Made by a program: the position numbers and the translations under genes. A stretch of 26,406 nt of DNA from JBPOHE01 sp052035915 (GTDB lineage Bacteria; Pseudomonadota; Gammaproteobacteria; Chromatiales; Chromatiaceae), in the NCBI GenBank assembly GCA_052035915.1, contig JBPOHE010000177.1:1-26406 (forward strand), written 5' to 3'. Below, in pieces: positions 1 through 7,060 of this stretch (position 1 is the first letter of the stretch; each line of letters starts with the position of its first letter). Below the pieces are notes generated by a model that ran no database searches, had not been told where the DNA came from, and saw only the letters and a list, made by a program, of their open reading frames with translations.

Positions 1-46
1 TGGTAACCCATACCTTACCGGAGTTTTCGATGACCTCCCAATCGCG

Positions 47-82
47 CCCCTCGGGTGCCCCGCATGCGGGGCACCCGAGGGG
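47..82. repeat. 36-bp perfect palindrome
   Basis: A perfect inverted repeat with no loop, centred between bases 64 and 65 (GCATGC core, arms ending CCCC/GGGG). It could form a cruciform in DNA or a strong hairpin in RNA. No T-run follows on either strand, so a classical terminator is unlikely. It sits at the left edge of a repeat-rich, gene-free stretch. Confidence 0.85.
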
Positions 83-189
83 AACCAAACTACTCAGTTT
101 CTTACACCACTTCCTGGGACACTACCTTGAGGCAAGGCCCCATTGGGCCACCGATGCCATTGAAATAATCGACATATCTGCATTCGTAC

Positions 190-511
190 GCCCGTGCCAA
201 TGGCACCCGTTCGCGCCGAAGGCGCATCCACCCTGTAGCCCAGGGCATCGCCCTGGGAACCGGGAACCCGGGAACCGCCCCCATTCAGCCCTGAAAGGGC
301 GTAACCCGGATCGCCGGGGCATCATGTCGCACCACGCGACCCATGCAACCACCCTACGACGCGACCCGTTCCGGGTTTCGCCCCTTCGGGGCTAATCAAC
401 ACCTCCACGACGATGCTCCCAGGGCGATGCCCTGGGCTACAGGGTTTTGCGCCGTTGGCGCAGTGGCCCTTTGAACCGTGGATGCCATTAGGGTTTTGCG
501 CCGTTGGCGCA
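190..511. repeat. REP-like palindromic repeat cluster next to the transposase
   Basis: This gene-free stretch is built of short GC-rich palindromes. CCCAGGGC-ATC-GCCCTGGG lies at 239-257, and the same unit recurs inverted at 418-436; identity extends over 28 bp (231-258 against 417-444 reversed). A 22-bp unit containing the GCGCC-GTT-GGCGC hairpin is directly repeated at 441-462 and 490-511, 49 bp apart. GTGCC-AAT-GGCAC and GCGCC-GAA-GGCGC hairpins occur around 194-226. Open frames here are by-products of the repeats. Clusters of this kind are typical beside Y1/RAYT-type transposases, and one starts at 564. I see no gene from 1 to 563. Confidence 0.75.
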
Positions 512-563
512 ACGCAATTCGACGTTATCGGCCTTGACGCCAGCGCAACCGACCTCCTTTGCC

Positions 564-1013
564 TCAATCCCACACATACCGCTCGTCATACGGGATTTTG
601 TACCGCTCCAGAAACCGCCGATACTCCTCCTGGAACGTGACCTTGTGATGGTGCTCTTCCTGATTGCGGATGTACCGCACCACCGCATCGACCTGCGATT
701 CCCCGATCGAAAACGCCCCGTATCCGGCCTGCCATGCGAATCCAGGTACGCAGCCATCCGACTTCATCCATTTCGACGATCCCTTCTTGACCTCTTCCAC
801 CAGGTCCGCTTGGGAAATGGTGCGATGCAGGGGGCAGAGGATGTGGACATGGTCCTCCACCCCGCCGGTTTGTATGGAGTGGCACTTGAGGTTGTCCAAG
901 ATACCGACGATGTAATTGTGCAGCCGGGGTCGCACCTCGGCGCCGATCAAAGGCTCGCGCTGTTTGGTGCTGAAGACCAAGTGGACCAGAACCTTGGAAA
1001 GGGATTGCGGCAT
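564..1013 (-). CDS. IS200-like / REP-associated Y1 (HUH) transposase
   Basis: A 149-residue protein of the Y1 single-strand transposase superfamily (IS200/IS605 TnpA and RAYT relatives), which cut and rejoin hairpin-marked DNA ends. Visible hallmarks are the N-terminal HLVFSTK strand, the metal-binding HUH motif in VEDHVHIL (H55, H57), the KGSSKW stretch, the FAWQAGYGAFSI segment, and a probable catalytic Tyr114 in VVRYIRNQEEHH. Length is normal and the frame is intact, so it may be active. No tnpB accompanies it. Palindromic repeats lie just beyond its 3' end and a truncated dinD-like gene lies at its 5' end, so the element probably landed in the restriction-modification island. An AAGGAG sits about 12 bases before the ATG. 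The superfamily is clear; RAYT versus true IS200 is not resolved. Confidence 0.88.
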   Translation of the reverse strand: MPQSLSKVLVHLVFSTKQREPLIGAEVRPRLHNYIVGILDNLKCHSIQTGGVEDHVHILCPLHRTISQADLVEEVKKGSSKWMKSDGCVPGFAWQAGYGAFSIGESQVDAVVRYIRNQEEHHHKVTFQEEYRRFLERYKIPYDERYVWD

Positions 1014-1039
1014 GTCGGTTTTCGCTCCTTGCAGTGGAA

Positions 1040-1254
1040 TCGATGGGCGACTCTACCTGGGGTCCGCCACGAAGTCCGGAGACCTCGCAGGCCGTTTTGC
1101 CCTTGGCAACGGCGCTGCTGTTGAAATTCCGCCATTCCGCATACCCGAGCAGGTGCTGAAGGTCGCGAGCCAGCCAGTATTCCACCCCGCTATCGGTCCT
1201 TTGGGCGTGGGCTTCGAAGGTTTCGGTCAGACTGTGGATGAGGCCCGTTTTCAT
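1040..1254 (-). pseudogene. dinD-like gene, N-terminal remnant
   Basis: Codons from the ATG at 1254 give a protein start closely resembling DinD-family proteins: TGLIHSLTETFEAHAQ, then YWLARDLQHLLGYAEWRNF and KTACEVSG. DinD proteins are about 270-300 residues long, but here the resemblance stops after about 60 residues (near 1076). The frame then runs into sequence preceding and antisense-framed within the transposase gene. The rest of the gene is missing from the window, so this is a broken copy; the 1040 boundary is approximate. dinD-like genes are often found inside type I restriction-modification operons, which fits hsdM upstream. The remnant starts 43 bp after vapC, suggesting the old gene order hsdM-vapB-vapC-dinD. 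Confidence 0.75.
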
Positions 1255-1296
1255 GCCTCTAAAATCCCCGCGACATTTCTGGCGATGGTCTGCGCA

Positions 1297-1662
1297 TCAG
1301 CCATGCGTGAGTTCCACGGCCTGGCTACGCACCCCGGGAATCGCCAGCAATCGCTGGTCGTTGGTCAGCAGCGTGGCATCGTGGGCCTGCGCACTGGCGG
1401 CGATGATGGCGTCGGGCAGCTTCAGCCGATATTGGCGCCGCAACAGAATCGCCGTCTCGCGCACGGCCGCGTCCACTTCAACGCGATGGAGATGGCCCAG
1501 CAGATAGCGCAGTTCCTGATCTTGCATCGGCTTGATGGCGGGCCAGGAAAGCAGTTCGATTTCGCTGATGACCGAATAGGCGTAATGGCCTGCCAAGGCC
1601 CCCAGTGCGATCCGGCCGGCGTGAATGTCGATCAGGATGTTGGTATCCAGCAGGTATTTCAT
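1297..1662 (-). CDS. vapC: VapC-like PIN-domain ribonuclease toxin
   Basis: A 121-residue PIN-domain protein. Known VapC toxins are Mg2+-dependent RNases that cleave tRNA or rRNA and are neutralised by VapB. The PIN acidic residues are present: D6 in MKYLLDTNILID, E34 in SVISEIEL, D84 in LPDAIIAA and D102 in LLTNDQRL. Length is typical. The ATG at 1662 was chosen because it overlaps the stop of the upstream antitoxin gene in an ATGA, indicating translational coupling; a longer upstream in-frame reading lies inside the antitoxin gene and is not credible. The pair sits within a restriction-modification operon, where a toxin-antitoxin module could stabilise the island. The RNA target cannot be told from sequence. 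Confidence 0.9.
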   Translation of the reverse strand: MKYLLDTNILIDIHAGRIALGALAGHYAYSVISEIELLSWPAIKPMQDQELRYLLGHLHRVEVDAAVRETAILLRRQYRLKLPDAIIAASAQAHDATLLTNDQRLLAIPGVRSQAVELTHG

Positions 1663-1940
1663 GGCCACTCGGTATCCCGGATGTGCCGCTGAAAGGCAAC
1701 GCCGTCTTCGGCAATCGGCTCGGTGCCGATGAATTTGGCCAAGTCGCGGGCGGGGTCTATCTCCGGCCATGCCGATGGGCTAGCTTGAACGGTTTCCAGA
1801 TTCGGCGCAGCCGGCTGCAGCGGTGTGTCTGGCAACAGAATGACAAACCGCGCTTCCCGTCCGTAAAAATGGTGATACTGCTCGGGCAGATGGATGTTGC
1901 CGTTCAAATCAATCGGCGCTTCGATTTCGATGGCTTGCAT
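1659..1940 (-). CDS. vapB: VapB-like antitoxin
   Basis: A 93-residue protein encoded directly before, and overlapping by four bases with, a PIN-domain toxin gene; its role as cognate antitoxin is inferred from this position. The N-terminal part (IDLNGNIHLPEQY then ARFVILLPD) looks like a short beta-rich DNA-binding domain of AbrB/SpoVT type, and the acidic C-terminal half (EIDPARDLAKFIGT) would contact the toxin. Two starts are possible. The ATG at 1955 overlaps the hsdM stop, but the ATG at 1940 has AAGGAG seven bases upstream and is preferred. Such antitoxins usually autoregulate their operon; here the gene would also ride on hsdM transcription. Confidence 0.75.
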   Translation of the reverse strand: MQAIEIEAPIDLNGNIHLPEQYHHFYGREARFVILLPDTPLQPAAPNLETVQASPSAWPEIDPARDLAKFIGTEPIAEDGVAFQRHIRDTEWP

Positions 1941-1951
1941 AGCGTTCTCCT

Positions 1952-3637
1952 TCATGACAACAACGATGAGACATTCTGCGCGATGCGTGTTTGTAGCTCC
2001 AGCGCCTGCGCGTTCAATGCCTCCAGCTCCTCGTTCAGCGTCTCCAGTTGCTCCTTGAAATCCTCGTCGCTCACCTCTTCGCCGGGGGCCACGCCCACAT
2101 AGCGGCCGGGGTTGAGCGACCAGCCCTGGGCCTCGATCTCGGCGAGCGTCGCGGCCTTGCAGAGGCCGGGGATGTCGCGGTAGTGGAGTGCCCCCTCACC
2201 CCGGCCCTCTCCCGCAAGGGGCGAGGGAGAAAATATCTCCCTGAGCTTGGCCGCCGTCTCCTCGCCGCCCAGGGTGAGGTCGGGCGCCTCGCCGCGATAG
2301 AGCCGCACCAGGTTGGCGATGAAGCCGATCTGCGCCGGCGTCCAGTCGCGATGGGCGCGGTCCACCTGCCGGTAGATGTGGCGGGCGTCGATGAAGAGCA
2401 CCGTGTCGGCGCGAGTAACCCCTCCCGGCCTCCCCTTGTCAGGGGAGGAGACAGTCTTGGCCTTGCCCCGGTCGAGGAACCAGAGGGTGCAGGGCAGGGT
2501 GACGGTGTAGAACATGTTGGGGCCGACGGCGACCATCACGTCCACCGCGCGCGCCTCGATCAGCTTGCGGCGTAGCTCCTGCTCGGAGGCGCGGGCGTCG
2601 GAGGCGGAGTTGGCCATGACGAAACCGGCGCGGCCACAGGCATTCAGCGCCGAGTAGAAGATCTGTATCCAGAGGTAGTTGGCGTTGTCGGTGCGCGGCA
2701 GGCCGAAGGGGTAGCGGCGACCGGGGCCGACCATGTCCTTGAGCCGCTCCTTGTCCACCGCGTTCACGTTGAAGGGCGGATTGGCGAGCACGAAGTCGAA
2801 CTGGCCGGTGGCCGCGTGCGGGTCGTCGTAGTAGCTGTTGACGTTGCCGCCGTGGCGGATGTCGCCCTCCAGCCCGTGGACGGCGAGGTTGAGGCGCGCG
2901 AGGCGCCCGGTCTCGTCGGTTTTCTCGACACCGCAGATGGAGAGCTCCGCCGCCGGGTTCTGGTGGTGCTCGGCCACGAAACGCGCCGACTGCACGAACA
3001 TGCCGCCCGAGCCGCAGGCGGGATCGAGGATGCGTCCGTGGTAGGGTTCGATCACCTGCGCGAGCAACTGCACGATGCTGGCGGGCGTGTAGAACTCGCC
3101 GCCGCCCTGGCCTTCGCTCATGGCGAACTCGCCGAGGAAGTATTCGTAGATGCGGCCGAAGGCATCGAAGTCGAGCGTGGCCGGGATCTCGGAGATTTTT
3201 TTCAGCAGCTCCTTGAGCAGGGTGCTGGTGAAGAGGTTGAAGGTCTTGGGCAGCACGCCGGCGAGCTGCGGGTTGTGCTTCTCCACCTCGCGCATGGCGG
3301 CGTTGACCTTGCCGCCGATGTCGGCCGCCTCGGGCAGCGTCAGCAGGTGGTCGAAGCGCGCCTCGGGGGCGAGGTAGAGCACGTTGTCGGCGTGGTAGGC
3401 GGCGGGCTCATCGACGCGGCTGCCACGGCGGGACGAAGCGCCGGCCTTCTCCAGCTTGGCGCGCTGGGCGGCAAAGCGCACCTCGGCAAAGCGCAGGAAG
3501 ATCAGGCCGAGGATGGGGCCGGAGTATTCCTGGGCCTTGAGGCCGGAGTTGGCGCGGAACTGATCGGCGGCGTCCCAGAGGCGCTTTTCGAGCGTGACGG
3601 TGGAGCTGTTCTTTTCGGGCGGGGCGATCCAGTGCAA
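1952..3637 (-). CDS. hsdM: Type I restriction-modification methyltransferase subunit HsdM
   Basis: A 561-residue N6-adenine DNA methyltransferase subunit. The helical N-terminal HsdM domain (LWDAADQFRANSGL, GLIFLRFAEVRF) leads to the catalytic domain, with the SAM motif DPACGSGG and the catalytic NPPF motif, preceded by GGGEFYTPASIV. A coiled coil ends the protein (EQLETLNEELEALNAQALEL). The start is a TTG at 3637 with AGGAG six bases upstream. It is longer than usual because two GC-rich palindromic repeats lie in frame, encoding extra peptides near residues 398-408 and 470-483. HsdM normally acts with the specificity subunit HsdS and, for restriction, HsdR. Neither is visible: the downstream genes are vapB, vapC and a dinD remnant. 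It may be an orphan unless partners lie left of the window or elsewhere. Confidence 0.95.
   Translation of the reverse strand: MHWIAPPEKNSSTVTLEKRLWDAADQFRANSGLKAQEYSGPILGLIFLRFAEVRFAAQRAKLEKAGASSRRGSRVDEPAAYHADNVLYLAPEARFDHLLTLPEAADIGGKVNAAMREVEKHNPQLAGVLPKTFNLFTSTLLKELLKKISEIPATLDFDAFGRIYEYFLGEFAMSEGQGGGEFYTPASIVQLLAQVIEPYHGRILDPACGSGGMFVQSARFVAEHHQNPAAELSICGVEKTDETGRLARLNLAVHGLEGDIRHGGNVNSYYDDPHAATGQFDFVLANPPFNVNAVDKERLKDMVGPGRRYPFGLPRTDNANYLWIQIFYSALNACGRAGFVMANSASDARASEQELRRKLIEARAVDVMVAVGPNMFYTVTLPCTLWFLDRGKAKTVSSPDKGRPGGVTRADTVLFIDARHIYRQVDRAHRDWTPAQIGFIANLVRLYRGEAPDLTLGGEETAAKLREIFSPSPLAGEGRGEGALHYRDIPGLCKAATLAEIEAQGWSLNPGRYVGVAPGEEVSDEDFKEQLETLNEELEALNAQALELQTRIAQNVSSLLS
2190..2229. 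repeat. GC-rich palindromic repeat inside hsdM (copy 1)
   Basis: A CCCTCACCCCGGCCCTCTCC... type repeat with an imperfect hairpin (CCCTCTCCC against GGGCGAGGGAG). On the coding strand it reads in frame as SPLAGEGRGEG. I recognise this peptide as the usual translation of a dispersed repeat common in beta- and gammaproteobacterial intergenic DNA. It breaks the HsdM sequence between LREIFS and ALHYRDIPG without disrupting the frame. Confidence 0.8.
2417..2450. repeat. GC-rich palindromic repeat inside hsdM (copy 2, different family)
   Basis: Contains CTCCCCT-TGTC-AGGGGAG (2430-2447) flanked by CCCCTCCCGGC. On the coding strand it yields SSPDKGRPGGVTR between the conserved LWFLDRGKAK and DTVLFIDARHIYRQ segments, which are normally almost contiguous in HsdM proteins. 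The insertion keeps the frame. Confidence 0.75.
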
Positions 3638-3700
3638 GGGGGTCTCCTCGATGTTCTGGCGGGCTTAGGGGGCGGCTTATCCGCCGCGACAATAAGTCAC

Positions 3701-3740
3701 AATAGAGTTGTTCTCTATTTCCCATGGAATCCGTTCCATG
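3701..3740. promoter_or_regulatory. Two adjacent dyads upstream of hsdM
   Basis: AATAGAG-N5-CTCTATT (3701-3719) and CATGGAA-TCCG-TTCCATG (3723-3740) lie side by side 64 to 103 bp upstream of the hsdM TTG start, in an AT-rich patch. They could be operators for a regulator of the restriction-modification operon. The sequence alone shows only the symmetry. Confidence 0.4.
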
Positions 3741-3850
3741 ACAAGGAATTGTTGAATTTTCTTGGTTTTTTGGGGCGGCGTAATCATCCCCCAACCGGTA
3801 GTTGGCACCGCCCACCTCAACTGGGCTGTCTATTGATCGTTCCCAAGTTT

Positions 3851-3988
3851 ACCCAGCCTGTTTTGTCATTTCGAACCTGGCGCCGAGCCTCGCGAGGGGG
3901 CCGGGGAGAAATCGTGTTGGAGAATGTTTGGCTTTCTCGCCTCGCTCGAAATGACAGGGATGGCTGCATAGTTTCTACCTGGCTGGGT
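3851..3988. repeat. MITE-like nested inverted repeat
   Basis: TGTCATTTCGA (3864-3874) is matched by TCGAAATGACA (3946-3956), a perfect 11-bp inverted repeat enclosing 71 bp. Outside it ACCCAGCC (3851-3858) pairs with GGCTGGGT (3981-3988). The interior includes GAGAAATC and CTCGCCTCGCTCGAAATGACA-like sequence reminiscent of a dispersed bacterial intergenic repeat. No coding potential is evident. It probably represents a small non-autonomous mobile element in the hsdM - DUF2339 gap. The rest of that 621-bp gap holds the dyads upstream of hsdM and copy A of the double-palindrome element. Confidence 0.65.
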
Positions 3989-4059
3989 CGGATGGGGCGG
4001 ATGAGGGGTCGTTCAAATTCGCGCCCAGTCGTTCCGGACATCGACCGAAAATGGTCTTA

Positions 4060-4150
4060 ATTGTTCTCATTAAGAGAACAAAAAGGCTTTTTATATTGTA
4101 TTGTTCTTGTTAATAGAACAAAAAGCCGGGTAAAACAGCCCATGCCCGGG
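4060..4150 (+). repeat. Double-palindrome element, copy A
   Basis: Palindrome 1 is GTTCTCATTAAGAGAAC (4063-4079). Palindrome 2 is GTTCTTGTTAATAGAAC (4103-4119), 40 bp further on. The tail ATGCCCGG is at 4142-4149, 39 bp after the start of palindrome 2. AGAACAA at the end of palindrome 1 also pairs with TTGTTCT at the start of palindrome 2, so the whole folds as one hairpin centred on 4091. It ends about 110 bp before the DUF2339 gene. Confidence 0.85.
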
Positions 4151-4258
4151 AGCAGTTCCCTCGATATCCGGGGCGCAGTCGACCGATTCGTCACCACCGC
4201 CACCGGAAGAGGATGAGTGGCTACAATGAGACCTGTTGATAAGGCATAGGGGGAAAGG

Positions 4259-7060
4259 ATGGACGCGCTGTTGTTGGTGGGGATTGTCCTGGGGGCACTG
4301 ATCGGGTCCCTGTTCTTTCATGGCGAGGTGGAGGGCCTTCTCCTCGGGGCGGTATTGGGCTGGTTGGTGGTCGATCGCTTCGCCATCGGCCGGCGTCTCG
4401 CCGCCCTGGAACAGGGGGCGGCTGTGAAACCGGAACAGGCCAAACCGGCCCCGAAACCGGACAAGGCGCCCGGGCGGCGTCCCCCGGTTACCGCACCACC
4501 CCCGGCGGACATCGACCTCGATTGGGGACGGCTTGACGCCGCGCTGGAGCCTGCGGCCACGGCGCCGGACGGGACCGCCGGCGTCCAGTCGCCACCGCTC
4601 ACCCCCAGACCGCCGCCTTCCCGGGCGGGAAGCCCCAGGGCGAAATCCCGACCGGCGGCCCATCCCCCCTCCCAGTTCTGGCAGAAGCTCCTGGGGGCCA
4701 ACCCGCTGGCCCGGATCGGGGTGTTGCTGCTGTTCTTCGGCGTCGCCTTTCTGCTCAAGTATCTCACCCAGCATTACGACTTCCCCCTGGAACTCCGTAT
4801 GGCCGCGGTGGCCCTCGGCGGGTTGGTGCTCTTGCTGCTCGGCTGGCACTGGCGGCTCGATCGCCGGGGCTATGCCCTGGTGCTCCAGGGCGGTGGCGTG
4901 GGGATACTCTACCTGACCGTCTTCGCCGCTACCCGCTTCGCCCTGCTGCCGCCCGAGCTGGCCCTGGGGCTGCTGGTCGCCATGGTGGCGCTCTCGGGCT
5001 TGCTGGCGTTGCAACAGGATGCCCTATCCCTGGCCCTGTTCGGTGCCGCTGGCGGTTTTCTCGCCCCCGTTCTGGTGTCCACCGGTGGCGGCGATCACGT
5101 CCAACTCTTCTCCTACTACGCCCTGCTCAATGCCGGCATCCTCTGGATGGCCTGGAACAAGACCTGGCGGTCGCTCAATCTGCTCGGTTTCGTCTTCACC
5201 TTCGTCATCGGGATGCTGTGGGGACACAGGTTTTACCGACCCGAATATCTGTCCAGCGTCGAGCCCTTCCTCATCCTCTTTTTTCTCTGCTACGTCGCCA
5301 TCCCGATACTCTATGCCCAACGTCAAATCCAGGGACGCCAGGGTTTCATCGATGCTGGCCTGGTGTTCGGCCTGCCGGTGGTGGCCTTCGGCCTCCAGTA
5401 CGCCCTGGTGCGACGCATCGAGTACGCCATGGCCTGGAGCGCCCTGAGCCTCGGCGGCTTTTATCTCGCGCTTACGTCCGTCTTGTGGCGACGACTGGGG
5501 TTGGAGCTGCGCCTCCTGTGCGAATCCTTTCTCGCCCTGGGGGTGGTCTTCCTCACCCTGACCATCCCCCTGGCCCTGGAGGCCCGTTGGACCTCCGCGG
5601 CCTGGGCGCTCGAAGGCGCCGCCCTGGTCTGGGTCGGGCTACGCCAGGAGCGGCCCCTGGCGCGGCTCGCCGGTATCCTCTTGCAATTGGCGGCGGGGGT
5701 GGCCTTTCTCTGGCAGCTCAAGGCCCCCAGCGGTGCCTGGCCGCTGCTGAACGGCGCCTGTCTCGGCGGCGGTCTGCTGGCCCTGGCCGGACTCCTTTCC
5801 GCCCGCTTCTTGGAACAGGGGGCCGCCAAGCTCAGATCCTGGGAACGGGGCCTGGATTGGCTGCCCTATCTCTGGGGTTTGGGTTGGTGGTATGCCACCG
5901 GCTATCGTGAGCTGGAGCGTTTCGTCCCCGATGGCGACCGGCTCAACGCCCTGGCGGGATTTTTCACCCTCAGCTCCTTGCTGGCGACCCTGATGCGGGA
6001 CTGGATCGGTTGGCGGCGGATGGCCTATCCCGGCCTCGCCCTGCTGCCCATGGTCGCCATGGTGCTGGGCACAGCCCAACTGGGAATGCAGTTGTTCTAT
6101 CTCCACACCCAGTTGATGGCCCTGGTGGGCCTGGAAGACAGCCTCGCCTTTCGTCCCTACCACCCCCTGGTGGGGATCGGCTGGATGACCTGGCCGCCGA
6201 CCCTGGTCGCCCTCTACTGGATTCTCCATCGCCTGGATTCGGCGCTGCCGGAAAAGGGATGGCGCCCCCTCTGGCATGCCGGCACGCTCTGGTTCCTGAC
6301 CTGGTGGCTGGCCTGGGAGGGTTCCTGGGTACTGGGACAGGTGTCTCAGGGCGAAGGGGTGTGGTCCCTGGTCGCCTGGGGCCTGGTCCCGGCGGGTCTC
6401 GCCCTCTGGGTCTTCACCCGGGGGAGACAGCTCTGCGACTGGCCGATCGGCCGCTACTGGCGGGATTATCTGTTCCTTGCCTGCGGTCCCCTCCTCGCTT
6501 ACGCCGTGCTCTGGGGGCTCTGGGCCAATCTGCACAGCCCGGGGGACGCCTGGCCCTTGCCCTATGTGCCCCTGGTCAATCCCCTGGACCTGGTCGAAGG
6601 CTTCGTCCTCCTCGCCCTGCTCCAATGGTGGTCGCGGGCGCGGGTCCTGGATGAGGACTGGGGTCGGGCCTTCCGACCCTGGCTGACCCGCGGGGCGGCG
6701 GTGTTCGCTTTCGTCTGGATCACGGCGATCATCGCCCGTAGCGTGCATCATTGGCAGGGGGTGAGGTACAACTGGGACAGCCTACTCGGCTCCGCCGTGT
6801 TTCAGACCAGCCTGTCCCTGGTCTGGAGCAGTTTGGCGCTGGTGCTCATGGCCTGGGCGGCGCGCCACCGACAACGCGGACTCTGGCTGTCGGGGGCCGG
6901 CTTGCTGGGGTTGGTCATCCTCAAGATGTTCTTCTTCGAGTTGAGCAACTCCGGCACCCTGACCCGCATCCTTTCCTTCCTCGGCGTCGGCCTGTTGCTT
7001 CTGGTCATCGGCTATCTGGCACCGGTCCCACCCCGGCAGGAAGAGGAGAAGGAGGCATGA
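4259..7060 (+). CDS. DUF2339 family polytopic membrane protein
   Basis: A 933-residue integral membrane protein of unknown function, resembling the DUF2339 family. It opens with a hydrophobic segment (LLLVGIVLGALIGSLFF), then a proline- and alanine-rich cytoplasmic-looking linker (roughly residues 55-135). The family signature NPLARIGVLLLFFGVAFLLKY follows, and then a long run of transmembrane helices, on the order of twenty or more, to the C-terminus (ILSFLGVGLLLLVIGYLAPV). The ATG at 4259 follows GGGGAAAGG. The stop overlaps the ATG of the next gene (ATGA), so the two are translationally coupled. DUF2339 and DUF3999 genes pair in many proteobacteria, which suggests a joint envelope role, but no activity is established to my knowledge. 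Confidence 0.88.
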   Translation: MDALLLVGIVLGALIGSLFFHGEVEGLLLGAVLGWLVVDRFAIGRRLAALEQGAAVKPEQAKPAPKPDKAPGRRPPVTAPPPADIDLDWGRLDAALEPAATAPDGTAGVQSPPLTPRPPPSRAGSPRAKSRPAAHPPSQFWQKLLGANPLARIGVLLLFFGVAFLLKYLTQHYDFPLELRMAAVALGGLVLLLLGWHWRLDRRGYALVLQGGGVGILYLTVFAATRFALLPPELALGLLVAMVALSGLLALQQDALSLALFGAAGGFLAPVLVSTGGGDHVQLFSYYALLNAGILWMAWNKTWRSLNLLGFVFTFVIGMLWGHRFYRPEYLSSVEPFLILFFLCYVAIPILYAQRQIQGRQGFIDAGLVFGLPVVAFGLQYALVRRIEYAMAWSALSLGGFYLALTSVLWRRLGLELRLLCESFLALGVVFLTLTIPLALEARWTSAAWALEGAALVWVGLRQERPLARLAGILLQLAAGVAFLWQLKAPSGAWPLLNGACLGGGLLALAGLLSARFLEQGAAKLRSWERGLDWLPYLWGLGWWYATGYRELERFVPDGDRLNALAGFFTLSSLLATLMRDWIGWRRMAYPGLALLPMVAMVLGTAQLGMQLFYLHTQLMALVGLEDSLAFRPYHPLVGIGWMTWPPTLVALYWILHRLDSALPEKGWRPLWHAGTLWFLTWWLAWEGSWVLGQVSQGEGVWSLVAWGLVPAGLALWVFTRGRQLCDWPIGRYWRDYLFLACGPLLAYAVLWGLWANLHSPGDAWPLPYVPLVNPLDLVEGFVLLALLQWWSRARVLDEDWGRAFRPWLTRGAAVFAFVWITAIIARSVHHWQGVRYNWDSLLGSAVFQTSLSLVWSSLALVLMAWAARHRQRGLWLSGAGLLGLVILKMFFFELSNSGTLTRILSFLGVGLLLLVIGYLAPVPPRQEEEKEA

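Noticed and set aside
30..395. 121-codon open frame at the left edge
   Set aside because: It is composed of translated palindromic repeats with no protein character.
2816..4060. 414-codon plus-strand open frame opposite hsdM
   Set aside because: Low-complexity antisense reading of hsdM that runs on through the intergenic MITE-like repeat; no family resemblance.
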